From assembly GCF_900105595.1 (NCBI RefSeq), contig NZ_LT629784.1, positions 2,666,001 through 2,730,000 of the forward strand: a stretch of 64,000 bases of DNA, read 5' to 3'. A model generated the notes under the pieces. It had not been told where the DNA came from. It searched no databases and was given only the letters and a program-made list of their open reading frames with translations. The position numbers were made by a program, and so were the translations under genes. Positions 1 to 8,678 of this stretch are shown in pieces. This DNA is from Stappia sp. ES.058 (GTDB taxonomy: Bacteria > Pseudomonadota > Alphaproteobacteria > Rhizobiales > Stappiaceae). How positions within the stretch are numbered: the first letter of the stretch is position 1; each line of letters begins with the position of its first letter.

Positions 1-1438
1 CCACCTTGCGAATGGCGCTGGCGGCCTTCGTGGCCTCCGTGATCAGCCCCTCGCCATCGGCGTCGACCATCGCCTCGACCTTGGCAACGACACTTTGCAC
101 GCGCGTTCCGGTCGCATTGAGCGTTGCGGTAAGGGTCTTGGCGTCCGCCAGAATGGCATCGATGTCCGGACCCCGGCCCTTCAGGCTGTCGGAGAACTCC
201 GTGACATTGTCGACCGCAACCCCGGCCTGGTCGATGGCGCGGGTGATCGTGTCGGTGCGCCCGGAAAGCCCTGTCGCCACATTGTCGACGGAGGCCAGAA
301 CGCTTTCGACCCGCGCCGGATCGACCGCGGTGAGAATGCCGTTCACCTGCTCGACCGTCCCGATCAGCTTGTCGGAAATGACGCGCGCATCGGCGATGAC
401 AGCGCGAATGTCGGCTTCGCGATCGACCGCGATCGCGGTCACCTGTTCGATATTCTCCATCGTCTTGCTGGAGGACACGACGAGCCGGTCGATGTCGTCC
501 GACCGGTCCTGGAGGACCTTGGAGAAGGCCGCGACATTGTCGACGACCTCCGAGATCGCCTCGGGACGGACCGCACCGATCACCTTGTCAAATTCCGAAA
601 GGCTCTCGTTCAGCCCGACGGTGAAGGTCGCCAGATCGCTGGCCGCCTTTTCCGCATCCTTGAGAACCGATGTCAGCCCATCCGCCGCATCCGCGGCCTT
701 GGAGGTGATCGCAGCGGTGTTGTCGACGATCTCGGTGACTTTCTCGGGCGGAACGGCCTGAACGACGGCGGTGGCGCTGTCCACCAGGCCCTCCAGCCTG
801 CCGGAGAGCTGTTGAAGCGCCTCGCCCGTGCTCGCGACGCTCGACATGAAAGTGTCGACGCCATCGGCGTTCTTGGCAAGCGCTTCGGAAAAGACGCGCG
901 CGTTGGAGATGATGTCGCTGATGTCGTCGCGGTTGTCCTCCACGACGCGCTCCACGGCGGCAAGCGTCGTGTCCGCGCGGGAGAGAATGTCGCGCGCGCC
1001 CTCCACGATATCCTCGAAGGCGGAGCGCTCGGCATGGATCACCGGCGGCTCCTCCGCGTCGGCGTCGAGCAGCAGCGGCGAGGTCGGCGATCCTCCGGAC
1101 AATTCGACATAGGCGATGCCCGACAGCGTCTGGAACCCGAGCGTCGCCTTGACGTCGGCGCGCAGCGGCGTGGTCGGATTGACCCGGATGGTGGCGATCA
1201 CGACCGACGGGTCTTTCGGATCGAACCCGAGCGAGCCGACATCGCCGACCTTGATGCCGTTGAAGTTCACCGCGCCACCGACCGACAGGCCCGTCACGGC
1301 CCCGTTGAAGATGACCTTGACGGGAAGCGCGCGCGGACCCTCCGACCGGCTGCCAAGCCAGTAGATGAACGCGAATCCGATGAACATCGTGACGAATACG
1401 AACGCGCCGATCGCCACATAGTTCGCGCGGGTTTCCAT
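1..1438 (-). CDS. mlaD: MlaD-family MCE-domain protein of a lipid ABC transporter (partial)
   Basis: Lipid-binding MCE subunit of an Mla-type phospholipid ABC transporter, anchored in the inner membrane and facing the periplasm. The frame starts at an ATG (complement of 1436-1438) and is open to the left edge, so about 479 N-terminal codons are visible and the C-terminus is missing. Residues about 6-28 are one membrane anchor. About 38-115 form the MCE fold, with NFNGIKVGD and LSGIAYVEL segments. The rest is a long Ala/Val/Asp-rich helical tail with recurring VDN-like segments, as in long alphaproteobacterial MlaD proteins. It is the third gene after mlaE and mlaF on the same strand, with a 34-base gap to mlaF. 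The family call is firm; the lipid and the direction of transport are inferred. Confidence 0.9.
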   Translation of the reverse strand, partial: METRANYVAIGAFVFVTMFIGFAFIYWLGSRSEGPRALPVKVIFNGAVTGLSVGGAVNFNGIKVGDVGSLGFDPKDPSVVIATIRVNPTTPLRADVKATLGFQTLSGIAYVELSGGSPTSPLLLDADAEEPPVIHAERSAFEDIVEGARDILSRADTTLAAVERVVEDNRDDISDIISNARVFSEALAKNADGVDTFMSSVASTGEALQQLSGRLEGLVDSATAVVQAVPPEKVTEIVDNTAAITSKAADAADGLTSVLKDAEKAASDLATFTVGLNESLSEFDKVIGAVRPEAISEVVDNVAAFSKVLQDRSDDIDRLVVSSSKTMENIEQVTAIAVDREADIRAVIADARVISDKLIGTVEQVNGILTAVDPARVESVLASVDNVATGLSGRTDTITRAIDQAGVAVDNVTEFSDSLKGRGPDIDAILADAKTLTATLNATGTRVQSVVAKVEAMVDADGEGLITEATKAASAIRKV

Positions 1439-1472
1439 GCTTACCTCAAATCCTCAGTCGATCCCGCCCGGG

Positions 1473-2306
1473 TCACATGCGTCGCAACGCCCGAACGCCG
1501 TTGAAATACTCCTGCACCCAGTCATTGTCGAAACGCTGCAGCTCCTCGATCTTGCCGGCGGTCAGAACCCGTTTCTCCCCTAATACCGCGACGCGGTCGC
1601 AAATGGAATGCAGACTGTCCAGATCGTGGGTCACCATATAGACGGTCAACCCCAGCGTCTCCCTCAGTTTCAGCACCAGATCATCGAAAGCGGCCGCGCC
1701 GATGGGATCGAGCCCGGAGGTCGGCTCGTCGAGAAAGACGAGGTCCGGATCGAGCGCCAGCGCGCGCGCCAGGCTCGCACGCTTGATCATGCCGCCGGAG
1801 AGCTCGGACGGGACCTTGTCGGCGGCGGAGCGCGACAGGCCGACCATCTCGATCTTCAGGAGCGCCAGTTCGTCCATCAACCGTTCCGACATGCGCATGT
1901 GCTCGCGCATCGGAAGCTGGATGTTCTGCCGCACGGTCAGCGAGGAAAACAGCGCGCCTTGCTGAAACAGCACCCCCCAGCGCCGCTCCACCGCATGACG
2001 CGCGTCGTCCGTGGCCGTCTTGAGGTTGACACCGAACACCTCGATCTCGCCGGCACGGCGCGGCGTCAATCCAAGGATCGCGCGCATCAAAACGGACTTG
2101 CCGGTGCCGGATCCGCCGACGAAGCCAAGGATCTCCCGGCGGTATACATCGAGATCGAGATCCTGCAGCACGATGGTGGAGCCGAAGCCGACTGTGACCC
2201 CGCGCGCGCTCAACACCACTTCGTCGCTGGGGACGGACAGCGGCGAGGCCGGCGGGGAATCCCCGTCGCGCGGCATGTCGGGTTCGGTGGGCGGGGCGTC
2301 AGACAT
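1473..2306 (-). CDS. mlaF: Mla-type ABC transporter ATP-binding protein
   Basis: ATPase subunit that drives the MlaE permease on the cytoplasmic face of the inner membrane. The 277-residue protein has a Walker A loop GGSGTGKS (about 64-71), a Q-loop in FQQGALF, the ABC signature starting LSGGM (169-173) and Walker B with the catalytic glutamate in LVFLDEP (189-195), then the D-loop SGLD. The first 28 residues are Pro/Asp-rich and probably disordered. Its ATG directly follows the TGA of mlaE with no base between, so translation is probably coupled. The MlaF/YrbF family is well supported. Confidence 0.93.
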   Translation of the reverse strand: MSDAPPTEPDMPRDGDSPPASPLSVPSDEVVLSARGVTVGFGSTIVLQDLDLDVYRREILGFVGGSGTGKSVLMRAILGLTPRRAGEIEVFGVNLKTATDDARHAVERRWGVLFQQGALFSSLTVRQNIQLPMREHMRMSERLMDELALLKIEMVGLSRSAADKVPSELSGGMIKRASLARALALDPDLVFLDEPTSGLDPIGAAAFDDLVLKLRETLGLTVYMVTHDLDSLHSICDRVAVLGEKRVLTAGKIEELQRFDNDWVQEYFNGVRALRRM

Positions 2307-3452
2307 TCAGATCCCGATCGAGGAGAAGAAGATGGCGAAGAGGCCGTCGACGACGATCACCATGAAGATCGCCTTGACCACGGACAAGGTGGTGTGTTTG
2401 CCGAGCGATTCCGCCGAGCCGCCGACCTTCATCCCCTCCACGGAGGCGACGAGACCGATGATCAGCGCCATGAAGGGCGCCTTCACCAGTCCGACCATCA
2501 GCGTGTCGACCGTGACCGCGACCTGCATCAGGTCGATGAACACGCGCGGCGCCATGTCGAGATAGAACCAGCTGACGAGCCCCGCGCCGAACAGCGCGGC
2601 GATGTTGGAGAGAAACGTCAGCACGGGCATCGCGAGAATGAGCGCGAGCAGCCGCGGCAGGATCAGCACCTCGGTCACCCTGAGACCGATGACGTGCAGC
2701 GCGTCGATTTCCTCGCGCATCTTCATCGAGCCGATTTCGGCGGTGAAGGCGGAGCCCGAGCGGCCCGCCACCATGATGGCGGTCAGGATGACGCCGAGTT
2801 CGCGCAGCACCAATACGCCCGCGAGATCCACCACATAGACCTCCGCGCCGAACTGGCGCAGGTAGAAACCGCCCTGCTGCGAAATGATCGCGCCGATCAG
2901 GAAACTCATCATCACGATGATCGGAACGGCGCCGATGCAGGTCCGGTCGAATTGATTGGCGACCGAGGGAAGCCGCAAGGATCGCGGTCGCATGAACACG
3001 CCCGAAAGAACGCTGACCAGCGACCCGACAATATGAAACACCGCACGAATGTCGGTGCCGATCTCCACGACCTCGCGGCCGGTGGTCTCCAGGATGCTGA
3101 CGAGCGACATCGATCGCCGTTGCGGCTTCCAGGGCGGGGGATAATGCTTTTCAACCTCGTCGAGAAGGACGCGATGCGAGGGGCGGAGGTTTTCGAGTTG
3201 GACGCGACCGCCCCGGTAGTCCAGTTCGCCCTGAAACCGGTGCAGCAGCCAGGCGCCCGCGGTGTCGAGCGTGGTGACCTGCGACATGTCCAGCACCAGA
3301 CGCGAACCGGCGGGAGGTTTCAGCCCGGCGAGCCGGTCTTCCATCAGACCGCTTTCGTGGATCGTCCACGCGCCGGCCGGAACGATCCGGCAGACGTCAT
3401 CCGTCTCCTCGACGGTGATCGTTGGCATGTCCTTGACCGGGTGAATCGTCAT
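2307..3452 (-). CDS. mlaE: MlaE-family permease with N-terminal STAS domain
   Basis: Inner-membrane permease of the Mla-type lipid transporter. The 381-residue protein is a two-part fusion. Residues about 8-105 look like a STAS domain (LVLDMSQVTTLDTAGAWLL core), the role played by separate MlaB in enterobacteria. About 120-381 is the MlaE permease with five or six hydrophobic helices and the conserved stretch RSGSAFTAEIGSMKMREEIDAL. This fused form is common in alphaproteobacteria. It is first in the operon mlaE-mlaF-mlaD. The ATG at 3452 has no strong ribosome binding site; a second in-frame ATG at 3428 follows AAGGAC too closely to be convincing, so the first was kept. Confidence 0.92.
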   Translation of the reverse strand: MTIHPVKDMPTITVEETDDVCRIVPAGAWTIHESGLMEDRLAGLKPPAGSRLVLDMSQVTTLDTAGAWLLHRFQGELDYRGGRVQLENLRPSHRVLLDEVEKHYPPPWKPQRRSMSLVSILETTGREVVEIGTDIRAVFHIVGSLVSVLSGVFMRPRSLRLPSVANQFDRTCIGAVPIIVMMSFLIGAIISQQGGFYLRQFGAEVYVVDLAGVLVLRELGVILTAIMVAGRSGSAFTAEIGSMKMREEIDALHVIGLRVTEVLILPRLLALILAMPVLTFLSNIAALFGAGLVSWFYLDMAPRVFIDLMQVAVTVDTLMVGLVKAPFMALIIGLVASVEGMKVGGSAESLGKHTTLSVVKAIFMVIVVDGLFAIFFSSIGI

Positions 3453-3686
3453 CCGCGCTTTGTCGCTTCCCCTGCACCCGGCATCGTCCGTCCCTCGAAA
3501 CCCACCGGCGACACCCTCTTGCCGAGCGTCCCATGCGCCACGTATACCTTGCGGCCAACGTCAGCGTCCAGATCGGCATGCGGAGACTGGCGCGGACAGG
3601 GCATTCGGTGAACGGCATGTTGCGCCCATGCCTCATCCCTCCCCGCGCAAACGCAGCCGCATCGTTTTCGAAGCAGGAGCTTTTCC

Positions 3687-4700
3687 ATGGAAATCGCCCA
3701 CCCCTATCTGCTGTTCCTCGGCGATGTGCCCGACGCACTCGCCGCCAAGACCGGGCTCGGCATCGTCGATTGGCGCCGCGACTGGTGCATCGGACAGCAT
3801 CGGCTGGACGGCTGCGCAGCCGACGCCGGCCTGACCGACATGACACCGGAAGAGGCCGCCGGCGCGGGCGCACGCACCATGATCATCGGAGCGGTCAACG
3901 CGGGAGGCGTTTTGCCGGACCACTGGGTCGCCTCCATCGTCGCCGCGCTGGAAGCCGGCATGGATGTCGCCAGCGGCCTGCACATGCGCCTGGCCGACGT
4001 CCCCGAAATCCGCGACGCGGCCGCACGCACGGGCCACCATCTGCGCGACGTGCGCCATTCGGAAATCCGCTTCGACACCGGCAAGGGAACGAAACGGACC
4101 GGCAAGCGCCTGCTTGCGGTCGGCACGGACTGTTCCGTTGGAAAGAAATATGCAGCGCTCGCCCTGGAGCACGCCATGCGCGAGCGCGGCCATGACGCCG
4201 ATTTCCGGGCGACCGGCCAGACCGGCGTCTTCATTTCCGGGCGCGGCGTGTCGCTAGACGCGGTGGTCGCCGATTTCATCTCCGGGGCGGCGGAATGGAT
4301 TTCGCCTGCCGCCGAACCCGACCACTGGGATGTGATCGAGGGCCAGGGTTCGCTGTTTCACCCCTCGTTTGCCGGCGTCACGCTCGGGCTGCTGCACGGC
4401 TCCCAGCCGGATGCCTTCGTGGTCTGTCACGAACCGACCCGCACCACCATGCGCGGCGTTGAAACCCCGCTGCCGACAATCCGTCAGGTGATCGACATGA
4501 CGATCTCCTGCGGTCAGCTCACCAACCCCGAGATCCGCTGCGTCGGCATCTGCGTCAACACCGCGGCCCTGTCCGAGGAAGACGCAAAGCAATGCCTGGC
4601 CGACATTTCCGGGGAATACGACCTGCCGGCGACCGATCCTGTGCGGTTCGGCTGTGAAAACATCGTCATGCGGCTGGAAAGCGAGTTCGGCACGCCATGA
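3687..4700 (+). CDS. dgcN: DgcN-like D-glutamate N-acetyltransferase (DUF1611 family)
   Basis: DUF1611-family protein of 337 residues, formerly annotated as an epimerase/dehydratase-like ATPase. Members paired with a mandelate-racemase-like partner have been described as D-glutamate N-acetyltransferase DgcN, the first step of a D-glutamate degradation route. A P-loop-like sequence GTDCSVGKK lies at 146-154, and a conserved IEGQGSLFHP segment follows in the C-terminal half. An AGGAG ribosome binding site precedes the ATG by 7 bases. The ATG of the next gene overlaps this stop codon (ATGA), the coupled layout expected for dgcN-dgcA. The function rests on family and synteny. Confidence 0.82.
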   Translation: MEIAHPYLLFLGDVPDALAAKTGLGIVDWRRDWCIGQHRLDGCAADAGLTDMTPEEAAGAGARTMIIGAVNAGGVLPDHWVASIVAALEAGMDVASGLHMRLADVPEIRDAAARTGHHLRDVRHSEIRFDTGKGTKRTGKRLLAVGTDCSVGKKYAALALEHAMRERGHDADFRATGQTGVFISGRGVSLDAVVADFISGAAEWISPAAEPDHWDVIEGQGSLFHPSFAGVTLGLLHGSQPDAFVVCHEPTRTTMRGVETPLPTIRQVIDMTISCGQLTNPEIRCVGICVNTAALSEEDAKQCLADISGEYDLPATDPVRFGCENIVMRLESEFGTP

Positions 4701-5680
4701 CCATTGCGCTTGAGGTTCAAACGGACAGCTGGCCGATCGCCGGCGGCTTCACCATCGCGCGCGGCAGCCGCACGCATGCCCATGTCGTCACAGTCACGCT
4801 CATCGAGGGGCCGCACACCGGACGCGGCGAATGCGTCCCTTATGCCCGCTACGGCGAAAGCGTCGAGGGCGTGATGGCAGACATCGCCAGGATGGGGCCT
4901 GAGATCGAACGCGGCCTGACGCGCGAGGCCCTGCAGCAGGCGATGCCCGCCGGGGCCGCACGCAACGCGCTCGATTGCGCCTTCTGGGATCTCGAAGCAA
5001 AGCGGTCAGGGGTTCCCGCCTACCGGAGCGCCGGTATCGACACGCCGCACGACATGCTGACGGCCTTCACCATCAGCCTCGGCACGCCAGAGAAAATGGC
5101 CGCCGACACCGCGAAGGCCGCCGGGCGTCCGCTGCTCAAGGTCAAGCTCGGCGGCGAGGGCGATCCCGCACGCATTGCCGCCGTGCGCAAGGCGGCCCCC
5201 GACGCACGGCTGATCGTCGATGCGAACGAAGCCTGGAGCGCGGAAACCTTCGCCGACAACATGGCCGCCTGCGCGGCGGCCGGGGTGGAACTGATCGAGC
5301 AGCCGCTCCCCGCCGACGACGACGCCAGCCTGGCAACGCTTGAGCGGCCGATCCCGGTGTGTGCCGACGAAAGCCTGCACACCAGCGCCGATCTGGAGCG
5401 GCTGGCCCCGCTCTACGATGCGGTCAACATCAAGCTCGACAAGACCGGCGGCGTAACGGAAGCGCTCGTGCTTTTGGAAAAGGCCCGCGCCATGGACTTC
5501 AGGATCATGGTGGGCTGCATGCTGGGCACATCGCTGGCGATGGCACCTGCAACGCTTCCCGCGCAACAGGCCGATTATGTCGATCTCGACGCGCCGCTGC
5601 TGCTGGAGCGCGACCGCGAACCCGGACTGGTGTTTTCCGGCAGCCTGATTTCTCCGCCCGCACCCGCCTTGTGGGGGTGA
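4697..5680 (+). CDS. dgcA: DgcA-like N-acetyl-D-glutamate racemase (enolase superfamily)
   Basis: Enolase-superfamily enzyme of 327 residues of the dipeptide-epimerase/mandelate-racemase type. Visible catalytic features are a KVK pair (K148, K150), metal ligands D175 (IVDANEAW), E201 (IEQPLP) and D224 (CADESLH), and the opposite general base K246 in NIKLDKTGG. Next to a DUF1611/DgcN gene, the likely reaction is racemisation of N-acetyl-D-glutamate to the L-form, which then re-enters L-glutamate metabolism. If the pairing were ignored, L-Ala-D/L-Glu epimerase would be the alternative call. The 4-base overlap with dgcN supports a joint function. Confidence 0.82.
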   Translation: MTIALEVQTDSWPIAGGFTIARGSRTHAHVVTVTLIEGPHTGRGECVPYARYGESVEGVMADIARMGPEIERGLTREALQQAMPAGAARNALDCAFWDLEAKRSGVPAYRSAGIDTPHDMLTAFTISLGTPEKMAADTAKAAGRPLLKVKLGGEGDPARIAAVRKAAPDARLIVDANEAWSAETFADNMAACAAAGVELIEQPLPADDDASLATLERPIPVCADESLHTSADLERLAPLYDAVNIKLDKTGGVTEALVLLEKARAMDFRIMVGCMLGTSLAMAPATLPAQQADYVDLDAPLLLERDREPGLVFSGSLISPPAPALWG

Positions 5681-5704
5681 CGGGGCCCGTCGCGCGTTGC
5701 ACCG

Positions 5705-6871
5705 TCACACGGACTTTGCGTGCGGCCGAAGCCACACCAGACTGATGCACAGGCAAATCCCGCCAAGACCGGCGAGCCCGGCCATGGCGAAGAAGGCCGG
5801 CTCGCCCCCCCAGGCGTAGAGAACCCCGGCGAGCGCTGTTGCGCCTGCGCTCATCACGCCAACGATCGTCGAGGCAATGCCCTGTGCCGTTCCGGCCCAC
5901 CGCGGCGGCGCCATGCGCGCGACGAAGGCGACACCGCCCAGATGCGTTGCGCCGAATGTCAGACCATGCAGCAACTGCAGCGCGGAGATCGCCAGCGGAT
6001 CGAGCACAAAGGGAAACACCAGCCAGCGAACCACGGCGGCCCCCGCTCCCAGCGCCAGAAGTCCGCCGCTGCCGATCCATGCTCCGAACCGTCCGGCCAC
6101 CGAAAAGAGCAGGATCTCGGTCAGGACACCAAGCCCCCACAACAACCCGACCTGGGTTCCGCCAAGCCCGGCCTGTGACCAGTGCAATGCGGAAAACGCG
6201 TAATAGGCCGCATGGCTTGCCTGCACCAGGCCGACCGCACCGATGACGATCAGGAAGGACGGCGCATACAAAACCGACGCCGTCGCACCTGCCCCCGGCC
6301 AATGATGAGACGCGGGGTCCGGCTCATCGCGCAACCGTTTGACGGGCAGGAACCAGCCGACCCCCGCCGAAACCGCCAGTCCGGCCAGGATACCGCCGAG
6401 CACCACCGTCGATGTCCAGACACCGATCAGCAGGCCTCCGGCGAGATTGGCGACGACGAAGGCGATGGAGCCCCAAAGACGCATGCGCCCGTAGTCGCCG
6501 CCGCCCTGGCGCTGGACGCGGGCGGCGAGCGCGTCGCTGATCGGCACCAGCGGCCCCCAGGCAAAAGAGGTCGCGGCCAGCACGATGGCGGTTGGCCAGA
6601 ACCCCTGCGTCCAGAACAGGCTGGAGAACCCGGCGCAGGCGATGGCCGACAGAAGGGCAACCGCCATGCCGGGACGCAAATACCGATCGGCCAGGGCGCT
6701 GACGAGGGGATTGGCCACCAGCCGAATCAGCAGTGGCAAGGCGAGCAGGGACCCGATTTCCGCCGCTCCAAGCCCGGCCTCGGCGAGAACCAGCGGGAAG
6801 AAGGGCAAAAAAAGGCCAAGGCCGAAGAAATAGGCGGCAAAAAGGGACGCTACCCGATATCGCAGGGGCAT
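5705..6871 (-). CDS. MFS transporter, HcaT/PPP-like family
   Basis: Twelve-helix major facilitator, 388 residues from the chosen ATG (complement 6869-6871). It begins MPLRYRVASLFAAYFF, typical of the HcaT/nucleoside-symporter-like MFS group. A longer frame starting at 6937 would add 22 polar residues before the first helix and is less likely. The substrate cannot be read from the sequence. It ends 24 bases from the convergent dgcA stop codon, and its start points towards the cheZ-like gene, so the two share a short divergent promoter region. Confidence 0.85.
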   Translation of the reverse strand: MPLRYRVASLFAAYFFGLGLFLPFFPLVLAEAGLGAAEIGSLLALPLLIRLVANPLVSALADRYLRPGMAVALLSAIACAGFSSLFWTQGFWPTAIVLAATSFAWGPLVPISDALAARVQRQGGGDYGRMRLWGSIAFVVANLAGGLLIGVWTSTVVLGGILAGLAVSAGVGWFLPVKRLRDEPDPASHHWPGAGATASVLYAPSFLIVIGAVGLVQASHAAYYAFSALHWSQAGLGGTQVGLLWGLGVLTEILLFSVAGRFGAWIGSGGLLALGAGAAVVRWLVFPFVLDPLAISALQLLHGLTFGATHLGGVAFVARMAPPRWAGTAQGIASTIVGVMSAGATALAGVLYAWGGEPAFFAMAGLAGLGGICLCISLVWLRPHAKSV

Positions 6872-6992
6872 GACACGGTCCGGATTGCACGGGAGCCGGT
6901 CTTCTATACCGATTTTAAGGATTTGGCGATTATGCATTGAAGATCACTGCAGTCGCCCCAACGATTATGAAAACACGACGCGGATCACGATC

Positions 6993-8189
6993 ATGGCTGA
7001 AAACAGCACGCCCGGCGCGACAATGGAGAGCGACTACGACGCGATCCTGACGGCCCTGACGGAAACCGATCGGGGACGATGGTTCCTCGACGAATACATG
7101 CGCCGTCACCAAAAGCCCGATACGCAGGTCGTTCTCGACGCGATCGGGCGTTTGGAAAAGGCGATGGTGCGGGAGCGCAAGGTGCCCGACCTCAACAGCA
7201 TCCGTCTCGACATCGCCGACATGCAGGAGGCGATCGAACGCACCAAGCGCGAGATCGCCAACATCAAACACGAGGCCGAAGACAACAACCGCTTCATCGA
7301 GGCCTCCAACGAACTCGACGCCATCGTCACCAAGACGGAAAGCGCGACACAGGAAATCCTGGCCGCCGCCGAGGCAATTCAGGAACACGCCTGGACGCTG
7401 CGCGAGGCCGGGGCGGAGGAAAGCGCCTGCGACGAAATCGACGCGCGCGCCACCGAGATCTTCATGGCCTGTTCGTTCCAGGATCTGACGGGACAGCGGA
7501 CCCAGAAAATCGTGCAGGTGCTTCAGTATCTGGAATCGCGCATCAACCTGATGATCTCGATCTGGGGCATCGAGGGCGCCAAGGGCGAAAACCATGCCCT
7601 GGTCGAAGACTCCCGCCCGGACGCGCATCTGCTCAACGGTCCGCAGCTGGACGGACGCGGCGTCAATCAGGATGCGGTCGACGAGATGTTCGGACCCGGT
7701 TCAAGCGCTGCGGACGACGAGGGCGACGACGCCCAGATGAATGCGCAGGATAAGGCGGACGCCGCCTTCTCCGGCACGACCGCCGAGGCGCATGAGATCG
7801 ATGCGTTATTCGCCAGTGACGCCGCCGAGGACGGCGACATTGCCTGGAACACCGATGCCGAAGACGCCCCCGAGGAAGAGGCGGACGTTTTCGCACGCGC
7901 GGAGGCCGACGACCCGGCACCCGATAACGCGGCCTCGGGAAACCTTCCGGACCTGGCCGGGGTTTCCGACGAGGATCTCGGCGAGGCGGATGTGTTTGAA
8001 CGGGCCTCGGCACCTGCTTCAGACGATGAGGCTCCCTCCGACGACGACGTCCCGACATCCCTGCTTGACGACATCGTGATGGTCGATGCCGACGAAGAGA
8101 AGAAATGGGCGGAAGACGCGGCCGGGGATGCCTCCGCCGACCCGCTCGAAGAGCTCTCCCCCGGCGAACGCCAGTCGCTGTTCAGCTAG
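6993..8189 (+). CDS. cheZ: CheZ-type chemotaxis protein phosphatase
   Basis: Protein of 398 residues in two parts. The first 190 or so are helical and contain the CheZ core sequence SFQDLTGQRTQKIVQVL; the conserved Asp and Gln of this segment act in dephosphorylating CheY-P. Residues about 210-385 are very rich in Asp, Glu and Ala and probably disordered. The tail (about 350-398) has LLDDIVMVDADEEKKW and ends in SLFS; it may be the CheY-binding tail but does not match the classical C-terminal helix. No other che or fla gene is in the window. The ATG at 6993 gives the family-like N-terminus; an ATG at 7023 is possible. Confidence 0.8.
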   Translation: MAENSTPGATMESDYDAILTALTETDRGRWFLDEYMRRHQKPDTQVVLDAIGRLEKAMVRERKVPDLNSIRLDIADMQEAIERTKREIANIKHEAEDNNRFIEASNELDAIVTKTESATQEILAAAEAIQEHAWTLREAGAEESACDEIDARATEIFMACSFQDLTGQRTQKIVQVLQYLESRINLMISIWGIEGAKGENHALVEDSRPDAHLLNGPQLDGRGVNQDAVDEMFGPGSSAADDEGDDAQMNAQDKADAAFSGTTAEAHEIDALFASDAAEDGDIAWNTDAEDAPEEEADVFARAEADDPAPDNAASGNLPDLAGVSDEDLGEADVFERASAPASDDEAPSDDDVPTSLLDDIVMVDADEEKKWAEDAAGDASADPLEELSPGERQSLFS

Positions 8190-8678
8190 GGTACGGACCG
8201 GATTGACGCTGAACGTTCCGGCTCTGAAGAACGCCGTTTGCAATTGAAGCCAAATGGCGTGACGCTCGTCGACCAGCGACCATGGCCGCACATGCCGCGC
8301 GCGGCCTGATGTAGTGCCCTGCAGGCCCGATCGCCGCGTTGGACCTGCATCCAGCCGCGACACGGTCACCTCAGCATTTCTCCCGGTTTCCACCCCCTTG
8401 CGATGCGGCGTTTCCCGAATGCAAGCAGCAGGGTGGTGCGAGATCCCCGACCGCCGGACCACGGGATCGCGTGCACCCGCAGTTGATCGGCCTTGCCCTC
8501 CCCTCCACGACAGGTTGCGTCCGTTCAGCCGACCGCAGCGGCACGGCGAAAGGACGACTTTGAAATACGATTATTTTTATGAGCATTTTTACGATATTCG
8601 GGTAAGCACTTTGATTCACGTGCGTCGGGACCTGGAGGGTTGGCGCGTCCGTGACTCTACGGGGGAAACGTTTCAAGC
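8190..8678. other. Non-coding gap between cheZ and the DUF2336 gene
   Basis: 489 bases with no gene I can support. The last 120 bases (about 8560-8620) are clearly AT-richer than the surroundings, with runs such as ATTATTTTTATGAGC, and probably hold the promoter of the DUF2336 gene. No convincing terminator hairpin or structured RNA was seen. Confidence 0.5.

Noticed and set aside
95..1504. A long plus-strand open frame opposite the mlaD gene
   Set aside because: High GC leaves few stop codons on the other strand. Its predicted protein is Arg/Asp/Gly-rich and featureless, while the minus strand has a clear MCE domain.
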